Shown here: positions 33,153-43,176 of the stretch, piece after piece | Numbering within the stretch: the stretch's first letter is position 1 | How the letters are laid out: every line of letters starts with the position of its first letter | NCBI RefSeq assembly: GCF_025060755.1 | Contig: NZ_JANYUY010000018.1 | Span: 1 to 64,000, forward strand | DNA length: 64,000 nt | Direction of reading: 5' to 3' | From: Paenibacillus doosanensis | GTDB taxonomy: Bacteria > Bacillota > Bacilli > Paenibacillales > NBRC-103111 | Translations under genes and position numbers: made by a program | Notes under the pieces: model-generated | What the model saw: only the letters and a program-made list of their open reading frames with translations | The model's database searches: none | What the model was told of the DNA's origin: nothing

Positions 33153-34946
33153 TTAACCGTAAAGCGGCCCCAATGCCGCGCAAGCTCTGTAATCCGCGCC
33201 TTGCGGATCATCCGCTCCGAAGGCGCTCCAATAGCTCGGACGGAACAGGCGTTCCGGGTCCACGTTATGCATACTGACCGGAATGCGCAGCATGGCGGCC
33301 AGCGTAATCAGCTCGGCGCCTACGTGACCGTAGCTGACGGAGGCATGATTAGAGCCCCAATGGCTCATCACCGAGTATACATCCCGGAATGCGCCCTCCC
33401 CAGTCAAGTTCGGTACGAACCAGGTTGTCGGCCATGTCGGGTTAGAGCGCTGATCGAGCGTATCGTGAACATCCTCCGGCAGCTCTACAGAGTACCCTTC
33501 AGCTAGCTGCAATACCGGACCTACTCCTCGGATCAGATTGATCCGCGCCATCGTCAGCGGCATACCGCCGCGAGTCGTAAAGTCCGTCGAGAACCCGCCG
33601 CCGCGGAAAAAATCGACGGCAGGGCGCCATTGCGTCGCCTCCAGGCAATCCCGGACTTCAGAGTCCGTGATGTCCCAGAACGGCTTCATGACCGGTTGTC
33701 CGTCTTCGGTCTGCCGGCCGGTTCCGTCCAGCGCCGCCGCTCCCGAATTGATCAAATGAATGACGCCCTCCGCGGCCCTGCCGGTCAAGTCTTGTCCCGT
33801 CACGCGCCGCACCGCCTCAGGACTCCAATACGTCCGCACGTCGGCAAAAATTTGCGCGCGGTTCGTCAGCAAATGGCCGAAAAGCATCGTAACGGCGTTC
33901 AAGTTATCGTTCTCGGTAGCGAGCATGTACGGCTCGCGAATGCCGTTCCAGTCGAACGAGCTGGTCAGCATCGCTTCCATGAAATCGCCGTTCGGAAAAT
34001 GGTCCGTCCACGCCCGCTGTCCCTGGAAGCCCGCCGCAATGGCGTTATGCCCCATGGCTTCCTCCTCGTAGCCCAGCTCGGCCAGCTTGGCATTGCCGAC
34101 CATCAAATCGCGGGCGATGAGAGCCATTTTGACCATCGTCTCCCAATCCTGCGCCTTCTGCTCCTCGGAACGGATGAGCCCGGGCGGGTTCGGATCGGCC
34201 CCGATACGGCAGTTCTCCCGGGTCCAAGCCAAAGCCCGCTCGTATTCGTCCCGGTCGTAAATACCGCGCTCGATACGGCGAACGAACTCGCTCATATCTA
34301 CATATTCGTTGCGCATGCCCAAATAGTTTTGGAAAAACGTCTCATCGGCAATGCAGCCCGCTATCCCCATCGATACGGTACCGAGCGCAAGATAGGATTT
34401 GCCCCGCATAGTAGCTGCGGCGAGCCCCGCCTTGGCGAACTGAAGCAGCTTCGCCTGTACATCCCGGGGGATCGAGCCGTCCCCGATATCCTGCACGTCT
34501 CGGCCGTAAATACCGAACGCGGGCAAGCCCTTCTGATTATGCGCAGCCAGCGCCGCCGCCAGATAGACCGCTCCCGGACGCTCCGTTCCGTTAAAGCCCC
34601 AGATCGCTTTGGGCATGTGCGGGTCCGTATCCATCGTCTCCAGCGGGTAGCACCAGGACGGGGTTACCGTAATGGTCAGCCCGACGCCCTGCTTGCGGAA
34701 CTTCTCCGCCGCCCGGGCCGCTTCCGCCACGCCGCCGATAGTCGTATCCGCAATGACGCATTCGACCGGCAGGCCGTTCGAGTGTCGCAAGTTATCGCTT
34801 AACAGCTTCGCGCAAGCGATAGCCATGTTCATCGTCGGCTCCTCCAGCGACTCACGGATACCGCCCCGGCGGCCGTCGATGACCGGGCGAATGCCAATCT
34901 TCGGCATGTCTCCTTGCAGACGGTTGATTGTCGGAATCGTACTCAT
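33153..34946 (-). CDS. fucI: L-fucose isomerase (also D-arabinose isomerase)
   Basis: 597-residue Mn-dependent aldose-ketose isomerase, matching Escherichia coli FucI over its length: [78 protein letters not shown], and [18 protein letters not shown] with the metal-binding histidine. FucI converts L-fucose to L-fuculose and D-arabinose to D-ribulose. No fuculokinase or fuculose-phosphate aldolase is nearby, but a ribulokinase is directly downstream, which favours D-arabinose. ATGA overlap with the DHDPS-family gene upstream; GGAGGA ribosome site. Confidence 0.95.
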   Translation of the reverse strand: MSTIPTINRLQGDMPKIGIRPVIDGRRGGIRESLEEPTMNMAIACAKLLSDNLRHSNGLPVECVIADTTIGGVAEAARAAEKFRKQGVGLTITVTPSWCYPLETMDTDPHMPKAIWGFNGTERPGAVYLAAALAAHNQKGLPAFGIYGRDVQDIGDGSIPRDVQAKLLQFAKAGLAAATMRGKSYLALGTVSMGIAGCIADETFFQNYLGMRNEYVDMSEFVRRIERGIYDRDEYERALAWTRENCRIGADPNPPGLIRSEEQKAQDWETMVKMALIARDLMVGNAKLAELGYEEEAMGHNAIAAGFQGQRAWTDHFPNGDFMEAMLTSSFDWNGIREPYMLATENDNLNAVTMLFGHLLTNRAQIFADVRTYWSPEAVRRVTGQDLTGRAAEGVIHLINSGAAALDGTGRQTEDGQPVMKPFWDITDSEVRDCLEATQWRPAVDFFRGGGFSTDFTTRGGMPLTMARINLIRGVGPVLQLAEGYSVELPEDVHDTLDQRSNPTWPTTWFVPNLTGEGAFRDVYSVMSHWGSNHASVSYGHVGAELITLAAMLRIPVSMHNVDPERLFRPSYWSAFGADDPQGADYRACAALGPLYG

Positions 34947-35875
34947 TCTCGCTTTCCTCCTAATTGTTCGGTCATATACCGGGTGAGGCGGCGCAGCTGC
35001 TCGACCTCCAGCTTATGGGTCGCGGTAAACTCCCCGGCGCTTTTGGAACGGCACTCGAAATTGGACAGGACGCCTTCCAGCATCAAATAATATTTGGCGT
35101 TAACCGGGTACAGCTGCTTTTCGATCAGCGACGCCATGCTGAGAAAGCTTGCCAGCAGCTCCGCTTCCTCCGGCTCGACAGACGCTTGCTTCATTAGCCG
35201 TACGTACAGCTCCGGATGAAAATTGGCCATAACCCCGCTATACCCCGTCATGCCCAGCTTGATCGTCTCCAGCAGCGTGGCGGAGTTGGCATTATAAATG
35301 CGCAGACCCGTTCCCCTTACAGCCTCCAGCTTGGCTCGCATATTGCCGACATCGCAGCTGGTGTCCTTAAGAAAGCGGAAGCGCCCGGTTTCCGCGCATC
35401 GTTTGAGCAGCTCCGGCGATATCAACCTTTTGTAAGGGTACGGACACTCGTAGAAGCCGAGCGGAACCGAATCCGGCAGCCCGGCCAGCAGCTTCTCGAG
35501 ATTAGCCAGCCATAGATCGTCCGGCTCATCCTCTCGTGCCAGCCGATTCGTAATCAGCACCAAGGCGTCGATCCCCGTCGCCGCCATAGCCCGCAGCTCC
35601 TCCAGCTGCTCTTCCGGAGAGTCGGCGATATGGCCGGAGGCGATTACGGGCACGCGGCCCGCCGCCTTGGCCTTCACGAAGGAGGTGAGCTTCACCCGCT
35701 CTTCCAGACGCAAATAAAACATTTCGCTCGATTGACATACGGCGAACAGCCCGTCAACCCCTTTCGCGATATACCATTCAATCAGCTTCTCCAATGCCTC
35801 GTAGTCGATCTCATTATCGTCGGTAAACGGAGTGACCATCGTCGGCCAGACTCCATCGGATATATGTCCCTGCAT
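34943..35875 (-). CDS. DHDPS/NAL-family (class I pyruvate-aldolase fold) protein
   Basis: 310 residues from ATG 35875 (AAAGGGGG upstream; longer in-frame reading lacks a site). TIM barrel with the Schiff-base lysine in RFLKDTS (K170) and the Tyr of LGFYECP (Y142). The usual GTTGE phosphate/keto-acid loop is replaced by VCQSSEMF (about residues 46-53), so it is not a housekeeping DapA. The family splits or joins 2-keto acids with aldehydes, such as 2-keto-3-deoxy sugar acids. Its stop overlaps fucI (ATGA), so it is tightly coupled to fucI-araB. Substrate unknown; a keto-deoxy sugar acid is a guess. Confidence 0.85.
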   Translation of the reverse strand: MQGHISDGVWPTMVTPFTDDNEIDYEALEKLIEWYIAKGVDGLFAVCQSSEMFYLRLEERVKLTSFVKAKAAGRVPVIASGHIADSPEEQLEELRAMAATGIDALVLITNRLAREDEPDDLWLANLEKLLAGLPDSVPLGFYECPYPYKRLISPELLKRCAETGRFRFLKDTSCDVGNMRAKLEAVRGTGLRIYNANSATLLETIKLGMTGYSGVMANFHPELYVRLMKQASVEPEEAELLASFLSMASLIEKQLYPVNAKYYLMLEGVLSNFECRSKSAGEFTATHKLEVEQLRRLTRYMTEQLGGKRE

Positions 35876-36365
35876 CGGTTTTCCCCCTTTGTTCATTTCT
35901 TGTCTAAAAGTATGGTGAAAAACAATTGGCCTGCGGCTGCCGAGCATCGAATCGTTTCTAAGTCTAACGGACACCGGGGAGCTAAATTCGTCGCAAACAG
36001 ACGTATTTAAAACGTAACGGACGTCATGGCGCTTACATAGCTCCGAATGGCTTTCTATGAAGGCTTTGCCAACCAATAGCTGCATCTGTGTCCGTTAAAA
36101 ATCCAAAATGGCCGATAGGATTAATATAACGGCCGCTGTGTCCGTTGCTTCCGATCGCTGTTGAAATCGGGGACAAAGGCAAGCGCTTCGTTTCTCCAGA
36201 TTGCCCTCGCTTGCTCTATCTGTTTTTTCGCCGGTTCCAACAAGGTGATGATTTCGTCGTGGACTGCGCTTGATAGAAGTTTCCGCTCGTTTGTTCCAAC
36301 TCACTATCGACTCTCCGGCCGCTTGTTCGCCACGCTTCTAAAAGCGCACTAAACAGCGCCGCCGG
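35876..36365. other. 490-base intergenic region with TAACGGAC repeats
   Basis: No convincing gene. Two copies of TAACGGAC(AC) at 35965-35974 and 36015-36022 face two inverted copies GTGTCCGTTA at 36089-36098 and GTGTCCGTTG at 36137-36146. They could be operators for the fucI operon or remnants of a Paenibacillus intergenic repeat. The promoter for the DHDPS-fucI-araB genes should lie here, but I could not fix it. 36160-36365 shows nothing definite. Confidence 0.4.
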
Positions 36366-39300
36366 TCATCGCGCAGGTACGGACCACAGCTTGATCTGCC
36401 CGAACAAGCCGTACGGGTGCACAAGATACTGCGGCGTACGGTCTTTGCCTTCCTTGCGGAACGATTCGCAGCTCGTCGTCGGCGTGCCTCCCAACGCTTG
36501 ATGGAACGGCCCGAACATATTTCTCGGACTGCCCATGACCTCGATTTCCAGTCGGTTCGAGCCTGGGACCAAGTAGGAGGTCACATCGACGCTGTCCGCG
36601 ACTTTCCAAGGGATATGCCCGGCCGTACGCCCGTTGACGCGAATTTCCGCGGTCACGGCCGAGCAATCCCCCAGCTCCAGAACGAATCTGCGCTGCGCCA
36701 CCGGTTGATGTTCGTAATCGGCATGATAGACGATGCTGCCGTTATAGTGATAATAGCCTTGGAGACCCCAATCTCCGGCATGAAGCGTTAACGGCTCCTT
36801 CACGATGCGCCGGTCCGGACTCACCGCAAAGTCACCGATCAAATAGACATCTTCGACCTCCAGCGCCTGACGGTACAAGCAGCGCAGCTCCAGCTCGTTC
36901 ATTCCCCGGACGAGCCCGCCGAGAGGCACGCGGTCCATCGAGCGGTCGACGAACCAGCCGGTCGGTGAGTTGGAAACCTCCATACCGTTAAGAAAAATCC
37001 GGTAATGCCGGGCGCCCTCAATAACCAGATCGACGCCGGCAGCCGGCACATCGGCGACCTCGAAGGTCAAGAGGAAGGCAGCCGGCGCGCCGTCATTCGG
37101 ATGCGGCTCGTGAATCCATTTGTACCGCTGCGTCATGCCGTTGTGATGAACCGGCCGCATCCCGAGCACTTCGCGAATTTGCCGCTGCGCGGCCCAAACG
37201 TCCGCTTCCTCCGCAGACCAATCGGCATCGCCGAGCCGGAACCGGCATGTATCGAGCGTCAACACGTTAGGCATCGTCCGCGTGAAGCGGAAGGCGGGTC
37301 CAAATGCTTGTTCCAGCACCGCACCCGCTTGGCGGGTCACAACGGCAAGCCCGGAAGACGGCAGCGCCCCTCCCGCATCCGCTCCACCGACCCAAGCCTC
37401 CGCAGGCGGCTTCTCCTTATAGATGATGTACAGCATCGAGTCCGCAGGTCCAAAACGGGCGTCGAAACGCATTTCTCCACCGGCAAGCGTTACCGCGACT
37501 TTATCAATCCGGCCGTTCAGCGCGTCCCACCGTTCTACGCTGCCGGTCAGCGCGGTAGAAACGATAACGTCGACGGCCCGATCGCGGTCGTTATTAACGA
37601 CGAACAACGAGTAGTACGAGTCGGTTTCCTTCAGCATGTACAGCAGCTCCGGCGCTTCCGCCCCGTACGCGCTGCGGAGGCTGACCGGCCGCGGCATATG
37701 CCGCTCCAGCGCGCGGACCGCCTCCTCCTTGCCGCTTACGATCGTGACGCCGGAATGCTCGTACAGCTTGGCCGCCTCCGCCGACGACCGTCCCTCGATC
37801 ATCGCAGCTCCGGGCGTCATCGCGATGATCTTGCCTCCGGCGTCCAAATAACCGAGCAGCAGCTCATACGTGCTGCGCAGCAGCGTGCGGATCGGCGGGA
37901 GGACGACAAGCTTATAGGCCGCCTGATTCACATGCAGCTTCCCGCCATGTACCGCTCCCGCTTCGGCCATGATCGTCTCGTCCCCGAGATCGAAATCGTA
38001 GTGGGAACGGGCAAAATGCCGCAGCAGATCGTTAAACGCATAGCCGTATTCGTCTATGCCCGGAATATCCCGGTCCTTCCCCCGGGATGGGCTGCCGTAG
38101 GGATTCGTGCCGAGCATCGACCATGCGGTTGCTGCCGGATGAAGCACCAGCACATCTCGGACCGGCTTGCCTTCCGTCAAGATCAGCCCAAGCCGGGCGA
38201 AGTAATCCTCCACAATCCGGTTATATTTCCACCAGCTCGTCTGGTAATTGAAAAACGGCGGATAATCTCTCTTGCGGCAGCCCCGGATCGAATACTGGGC
38301 AAGATGCTGCGAGCGCAGGTTGACGCCGAGCGCGTACTGCCAGTCTCCCATCCATTTTTGCCCTTCAAAGGTAAACTCCCATCCGGCGCAGCCGTACATC
38401 TCGGAGATGACGAACCGGCGGCCGTATTGATTCGCCACGCTGGTGCATTGCTTGACGGTCATATACTCGTCCGTCTGCTCGCAGAGCATATCGATGCCCG
38501 GCACATGCTGGTAGCGGTAATGCGGCATAATCGCCCCGCCGACGCGCGTAGCTACGCCGAGCGCGCTTTCCCACAAATAATGTCCGGTAAATTCAAGACG
38601 ATTGCGCTCGCACCAATCGCCAAGCTGTTTGGAATACGCCGCGCTGTATTTCTCGGTAACGGTGCGCCAGTAATCATGCCGCGCAGCCGACGAATGCTCG
38701 CCGTCGAAATATAAATATGGCAGCAGTCCGGTTATGTCATAACCCCTTTGCTTCAGGAAGTATTCCTGAAACGTGTACGTCCACGGCAGCCAGCCCCGGC
38801 CGGTCGTAAACCGGCAGTGTCTGTCATGCACGCTCGGCTCGTCGGTGAATATCCCGCGAATCGCCTTCCCGAACTGCCCGCCGACCTCATCCTTATAGCG
38901 CTCATAGGTCGATTCGATAAAGCGCGCGACCGTCTCTTCGTTCATACTGTCGGGCGGCGCCTCGCCGTTAAACCATTCGCTTCCGTCCGACACCTCGATC
39001 CGGAACACAAGCAGCGCCTCGTCGCCCGCCAGCACGGGAGCCTCGTCGAGCGGCAGCCGCTCGCAGCGCTGAAGCTCCATCCCGCCGATAACCGCCTTGA
39101 ACAGCGCGATCATGCATCCGTCCGGCTCGAAAGAGCCTCTCGTCACTTCTACGGTCAGCCCCTTGGCGCGGTACTCGTCCCCTTGGGCCGGCACCGTGCC
39201 CCCGGCCGATCCCGACGGCCAACGGTCCTCGTCATAGAGCCAGGCGTGCATGCCAAGCGACTCCGCGCGGGCGACGGAAGCCTTGACGGCTTCCATCCAT

Positions 39301-39506
39301 TGTTCTCCCATATACGGCGTTTCGAGCCCATCGCGCGAATGCATGAAAAATCCGCCCATCCCCTGCTCGTTCATATCCTCAATCTGCCGGACCAGCTCTT
39401 CTTCGCGCAGCTCGTCATTCCATGACCAGAAGGGCATCGAGCGGTAGGCCGCAGGCGGATTCGGAAACGCCTTCTTCAGAGCGGCCAGTTCCGTCCATTC
39501 CTTCAT
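36366..39506 (-). CDS. GH106-like alpha-L-rhamnosidase, apparently cytoplasmic
   Basis: 1046 residues without a signal peptide. The N-terminal part resembles GH106 enzymes: PFWSWNDELREEELVRQIEDM, GGFFMHSRDGL, WLYDEDRWPSGSAGG and GIFTDEPS (candidate acidic catalytic residues). The C-terminal 200 residues are a beta-sandwich carbohydrate-binding region (RIFLNGMEVS, VRGMNELELRC, EIRVNGRTAGHIPW). GH106 members remove alpha-L-rhamnose from pectin-like or glycosylated compounds. Its cytosolic position suggests action on short imported oligosaccharides delivered by the ABC system encoded upstream. 15 bases separate it from the BNR protein gene. Exact linkage unknown. Confidence 0.85.
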   Translation of the reverse strand: MKEWTELAALKKAFPNPPAAYRSMPFWSWNDELREEELVRQIEDMNEQGMGGFFMHSRDGLETPYMGEQWMEAVKASVARAESLGMHAWLYDEDRWPSGSAGGTVPAQGDEYRAKGLTVEVTRGSFEPDGCMIALFKAVIGGMELQRCERLPLDEAPVLAGDEALLVFRIEVSDGSEWFNGEAPPDSMNEETVARFIESTYERYKDEVGGQFGKAIRGIFTDEPSVHDRHCRFTTGRGWLPWTYTFQEYFLKQRGYDITGLLPYLYFDGEHSSAARHDYWRTVTEKYSAAYSKQLGDWCERNRLEFTGHYLWESALGVATRVGGAIMPHYRYQHVPGIDMLCEQTDEYMTVKQCTSVANQYGRRFVISEMYGCAGWEFTFEGQKWMGDWQYALGVNLRSQHLAQYSIRGCRKRDYPPFFNYQTSWWKYNRIVEDYFARLGLILTEGKPVRDVLVLHPAATAWSMLGTNPYGSPSRGKDRDIPGIDEYGYAFNDLLRHFARSHYDFDLGDETIMAEAGAVHGGKLHVNQAAYKLVVLPPIRTLLRSTYELLLGYLDAGGKIIAMTPGAAMIEGRSSAEAAKLYEHSGVTIVSGKEEAVRALERHMPRPVSLRSAYGAEAPELLYMLKETDSYYSLFVVNNDRDRAVDVIVSTALTGSVERWDALNGRIDKVAVTLAGGEMRFDARFGPADSMLYIIYKEKPPAEAWVGGADAGGALPSSGLAVVTRQAGAVLEQAFGPAFRFTRTMPNVLTLDTCRFRLGDADWSAEEADVWAAQRQIREVLGMRPVHHNGMTQRYKWIHEPHPNDGAPAAFLLTFEVADVPAAGVDLVIEGARHYRIFLNGMEVSNSPTGWFVDRSMDRVPLGGLVRGMNELELRCLYRQALEVEDVYLIGDFAVSPDRRIVKEPLTLHAGDWGLQGYYHYNGSIVYHADYEHQPVAQRRFVLELGDCSAVTAEIRVNGRTAGHIPWKVADSVDVTSYLVPGSNRLEIEVMGSPRNMFGPFHQALGGTPTTSCESFRKEGKDRTPQYLVHPYGLFGQIKLWSVPAR

Positions 39507-39521
39507 TGTGAGCCACCCCCG

Positions 39522-40568
39522 TCAGCTTTCTTCAAACTCCAGCTCCAGACTCCAGCACACAATACGCTCCCGCCTCCAGGTATAGGTCACATGGACGAAA
39601 TTTCCCTGCGCGATGACGGCGGGGTAAGAAAACTCGCCGTATTCGATCGGCACCGTATACGACGTATACTCGCCCTCCAGTACTTTGAGCTGCTCCCAAG
39701 TCTCCCCGTTATCGGTGGAGATGCTCAGCATAAGCGGAGTGCGCGGCCCCCGGTACATGCCGATCGGGTTATAAGCCAGCACAAGCGCTCCGTTGTCCAT
39801 TCTCGCCAGATCGATGCCGCTGTTATTGTTCGGCAAATAGGTCCGGTAAGCGGGCGACCAGGTGCGGCCCGAGTCGCCGGAGTCGCTCCGGTAGATGAAT
39901 CCCGCCGTGCTGCGGGTCAGCATATGCACCTGCCCCGGCGCGGATTCCCACACCGTCGGCTGGATAATGCCCTTGCCCCGGATCGGCTCCGCTCCTTCCG
40001 GGTATTCGCCCTCGGCCTGACCTTCATGGCGGACCGGCACCTTGGCGCTGGCCGTCCAGGTAAGCCCTTGATCGGTCGAAATATCGGCGAAAGCGTCCCA
40101 ATACGTCCCTTCCAGCGACGCCGGCGCAACCCATGTGCCGTCCTGCAGCTGAATCAGCTTATTTTTTACCGGCCCTCTTCCCCCGATATCGCCGGGCACC
40201 AGATCGACGGGGCGGCTCCAGGTCAAGCCGTCGTCATCGGATACGGTAACCCGCGTATACCATTCGGGAATCGGATGTCCCACCTTATAATGGAGAACGA
40301 TTTGCCCGTCGTCCTTGCGGAACAGGACGGGATTCCAGTGGACGAGATCAGGCTCGTCGGCGACAAGATAAGGCGCCGACCAGGAGCCGTTCGTCCGTTT
40401 GGAGCACCAGATGCCTACATCCGGATTGCCTTCCTTGGAGCCTGCAAAATAAGCGGCGAGCAAATCCCCGTTCGGGAAAGCGATCACCGTCGAGGCGTGG
40501 CAGCTGGCAAACGGGCGCTCCTCCTCGAATAAAAATTGTTTCGTATACTGCTTGATCTTCATCTGCAT
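39522..40568 (-). CDS. BNR/Asp-box beta-propeller hydrolase (sialidase superfamily)
   Basis: 348 residues, no signal peptide. At least four Asp-box motifs (S-x-D-x-G-x-T-W: SDDDGLTWS, STDQGLTWT, SGDSGRTWS, STDNGETWE) mark a six- or seven-bladed propeller. The N-terminus RPFASCHASTVIAFPNGDLLAAYFAGSKEG resembles many sialidase-like proteins. Whether it is a true sialidase is doubtful: such propellers also include rhamnosidases and uronate-related enzymes, and the neighbours handle rhamnose-like and arabinose-like sugars. In one operon with the GH106 enzyme and the importer. Confidence 0.8.
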   Translation of the reverse strand: MQMKIKQYTKQFLFEEERPFASCHASTVIAFPNGDLLAAYFAGSKEGNPDVGIWCSKRTNGSWSAPYLVADEPDLVHWNPVLFRKDDGQIVLHYKVGHPIPEWYTRVTVSDDDGLTWSRPVDLVPGDIGGRGPVKNKLIQLQDGTWVAPASLEGTYWDAFADISTDQGLTWTASAKVPVRHEGQAEGEYPEGAEPIRGKGIIQPTVWESAPGQVHMLTRSTAGFIYRSDSGDSGRTWSPAYRTYLPNNNSGIDLARMDNGALVLAYNPIGMYRGPRTPLMLSISTDNGETWEQLKVLEGEYTSYTVPIEYGEFSYPAVIAQGNFVHVTYTWRRERIVCWSLELEFEES

Positions 40569-40590
40569 TCCGCTCCTTGTTCGTGACGCA

Positions 40591-42219
40591 TTACTTTTTC
40601 ATTCGGGCCAATGCGTCGTTATAGATTTTCTCCAGCTCGTCGGCCCCCATGTCGCGCGCTTTCTGGATCACGGCGTCATATTCGTCGATCTTCTTCACGC
40701 CCATAATAAATTTATCGTACTCCTGATCGAGCATCGTATTAATGGTAACATTCAGCTCCTTGACGCGGGAAGCTTCCTCTTTGCTCAGCGGCGGGTCCAT
40801 TACAGGTTCGTTATATGCTTTATCTTTAGCGATAATGCCCCAATATTCATCGTTAATCGCATCCCAGTTGCCCGTCATTTTCTCAATCTGGTTCTGACTC
40901 ATCGTGTTCGTATAATGAGGCGTAAAGCTCAGCTGGCAGCAGCCTAGATCGGAATACAAGGCATAGTACGGCGTCGGCGTAGCGTCTTTGAATTTGGCTA
41001 CGTAATCTTCCTTATACTTCGGCTCGCCTTTATCGTCCAGGGCGTAATGCACCCCTTCAATACCGAAGTTCATCAGATTGGAGCCTTCCTCCGAATACAT
41101 CCAATCCAGCAGCTTCACCAGCTGCTCGGGATTTTTCGCCTTCGCGCTGATCGCGAACGTCTTGCCGCCGAATACCGTAGCATAGAAGTTGGCGCGCGCT
41201 TTGCCAGGAGCATATTCCGGAATGGGCAGCACCTGGAATTGTCCTTCCGGCTGCGTTTTGCGCAGATCGCGGGTGTAGTTCAAGGAAAATCCGCTATTAT
41301 CCAGGAAAAAGAACGATTTCCCGCTGGTCAGCTTCTCCGTCCACTGCTGCTGCGTGGTCACGGCGTAGTCGGGATCAAGAACGCCCAGTTTATATGCTTT
41401 GTTAAAATAGGACAGCACGTTTTTAAACGCCGGAGTGGCGGGACCGTAGACATATTTGCCACCGTCGATATCCTTATCGTAGTACATGCCGTTGCCTTTG
41501 GTGCCGTTGACTCCGCTGCCCAGCATATAGGCGGTCGTCACCAGCAGCTGCGGCGTGCCGTTGCGCACCGTCCATGGCTTGGAGTCCGGGTACAGCTCCT
41601 TCAGCTTGGCCAACACGGTAAGCAGCTCGTCGAAAGTTTTCGGCTGCTCCAGCTGATGCTTCTTCAGCAAATCCTCGCGTATGACCGGGCCGAAGCCGTT
41701 CTTCAGCTCATTGCGGGCTACCGCCGGGAAGCCGTATAACTCCCCGTCCACCGTCAGCTTGACCATGTCGGGATTGGCGTCCCATATCTTCTTGAAGTTC
41801 GGCATCAGCCCTTTGTTCATATAGTCCATCAAAGGCAGGAACACGCCCGTTGAGCCGAAGTCGTTCAAATCGGTTTTTTCCACCTGGATAATGTCGGGCA
41901 AATTGTTTGTCGCGATCAGCGTCTTCTTCTTGTCGTTGTAATTGCTGCTCGGCACCGTTTCAAAGTCGAGCTTCACATTCGTCCGTTTGAAAATTTCCTG
42001 CTGAATCGGAGAATTATTTTTCACCGGCTGATTGGCGTTTTCGGGAAATACGACCTTCACGGTGCGCTCTTTATCCGCAATTTTCGCGCCTGCCGCCGCC
42101 TGACTGCCGCCCGTGTCGGCCGGGGCCGCCTCCTTGCCTCCCGAGCATGCCGCCATGCCGAGTGTCAGCGCAATCCCCGTCAAGGAAACCGCCGCCATAC
42201 GAGACCATCTTTTTGCCAT
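40591..42219 (-). CDS. ABC-transporter sugar-binding lipoprotein (LipO-like)
   Basis: 542 residues. Lipoprotein signal peptide with lipobox GMAAC (Cys about residue 25), then a Gly/Ala-rich linker and a large type 1 extracellular solute-binding fold (NNLPDIIQVEKTD, GELYGFPAVARNE, FFLDNSG). It captures an oligosaccharide for the two permeases encoded upstream; no ATPase gene is in the operon, so a shared MsmX-type ATPase is likely. A close paralogue lies at 46896-48518 next to the AraC sensor. Operon order: permease, permease, binding protein, BNR protein, GH106. AGGGAGG ribosome site. Confidence 0.93.
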   Translation of the reverse strand: MAKRWSRMAAVSLTGIALTLGMAACSGGKEAAPADTGGSQAAAGAKIADKERTVKVVFPENANQPVKNNSPIQQEIFKRTNVKLDFETVPSSNYNDKKKTLIATNNLPDIIQVEKTDLNDFGSTGVFLPLMDYMNKGLMPNFKKIWDANPDMVKLTVDGELYGFPAVARNELKNGFGPVIREDLLKKHQLEQPKTFDELLTVLAKLKELYPDSKPWTVRNGTPQLLVTTAYMLGSGVNGTKGNGMYYDKDIDGGKYVYGPATPAFKNVLSYFNKAYKLGVLDPDYAVTTQQQWTEKLTSGKSFFFLDNSGFSLNYTRDLRKTQPEGQFQVLPIPEYAPGKARANFYATVFGGKTFAISAKAKNPEQLVKLLDWMYSEEGSNLMNFGIEGVHYALDDKGEPKYKEDYVAKFKDATPTPYYALYSDLGCCQLSFTPHYTNTMSQNQIEKMTGNWDAINDEYWGIIAKDKAYNEPVMDPPLSKEEASRVKELNVTINTMLDQEYDKFIMGVKKIDEYDAVIQKARDMGADELEKIYNDALARMKK

Positions 42220-42276
42220 ACTTACTACCTCCCTGGAATGATTAGCTTTGTTTTTCTTAGCTTCTAGTCTTCTTGC

Positions 42277-43161
42277 TCAGCCTTTTAAGGCGCCTATCAT
42301 AACCCCTTTGGCAAAATACTTTTGCAGGTAAGGGTACACCGCAAGAATCGGAATGATCGTAATGATGATGACCGCGTATTTATAGTTGGCGGCCACGACC
42401 CGGAAGCTGGAACCCGCGCTGCCGATATCCCCCTGCTGGTCGGCAAATTCGCCGGCAATGACGATATTCCTCAGCAGTACCTGCACCGGGTACATATCCT
42501 TGCTGTTCAAGTACAGCAGCGACGGGAAGAAGCTGTTCCAATGATGGACCGCATAAAACAGCACCATCGTCGCCATAATCGGCATCGATAACGGGAGAAT
42601 GATCCGAAGCAGAATCTGAATATCGTTCGCCCCGTCCAGAAAAGCCGATTCCTGCAGCGATACGGGAATCCCTTCAAAGAAGGTTTTCATAATGATCATA
42701 TTGAACGTGTTGATGGCGGGCGGTAAAACGATAGCCCACATCGTATCGATCAGCCCCAGCTTCTGAATGACCAGATACGTAGGGATCATGCCTCCGCTTA
42801 AAAACATCGTAAACGCGATCATAAAGATAAACGCATTGCGTCCGTACATATCCTTGCGCGACAGCGCAAAGGCGCACATCGCCGAGAAGACGACGTTAAT
42901 GGCCGTACCGATGACCGTGTAACGCAGCGTATTTCCGTAGGCATGCCAGATGTCTTTGTTTTTGAAAATAATTTTGTAGGCTTCGATCGTCACGTCATGC
43001 GGAATCCACTTGACGTCGCCCCGGTTCACGGCGCTTCCGTCGCTGATGGAGACGATGAAAATATAGTAAATCGGATATAAGGTAACGAACACGAGCGCCA
43101 GCAGCAGTACGATAATGACGCCGTCCAGCAGCCGGGATGCGAGCGTTGCTTGTCGGTTCAT
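42277..43161 (-). CDS. Carbohydrate ABC transporter permease (LplC/MalG type)
   Basis: 294 residues with about six membrane helices. The EAA loop that contacts the ATPase is seen as EGIPVSLQESAFLDGANDIQILLRIILPLSMP (EAA-like ...G...I.LP). N-terminus VIIVLLLALVFVTLYPIYYIFIVSIS is typical of the type. Partner of the permease upstream (15-base gap) and of the lipoprotein downstream; together an oligosaccharide importer for the intracellular glycosidases. Confidence 0.93.
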   Translation of the reverse strand: MNRQATLASRLLDGVIIVLLLALVFVTLYPIYYIFIVSISDGSAVNRGDVKWIPHDVTIEAYKIIFKNKDIWHAYGNTLRYTVIGTAINVVFSAMCAFALSRKDMYGRNAFIFMIAFTMFLSGGMIPTYLVIQKLGLIDTMWAIVLPPAINTFNMIIMKTFFEGIPVSLQESAFLDGANDIQILLRIILPLSMPIMATMVLFYAVHHWNSFFPSLLYLNSKDMYPVQVLLRNIVIAGEFADQQGDIGSAGSSFRVVAANYKYAVIIITIIPILAVYPYLQKYFAKGVMIGALKG

Positions 43162-43176
43162 CTTCTCTGTCCCTCC

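Noticed and set aside
36095-36304. 69-codon frame in the TAACGGAC repeat region
   Set aside because: No ribosome site, no domain, lies across repeats.
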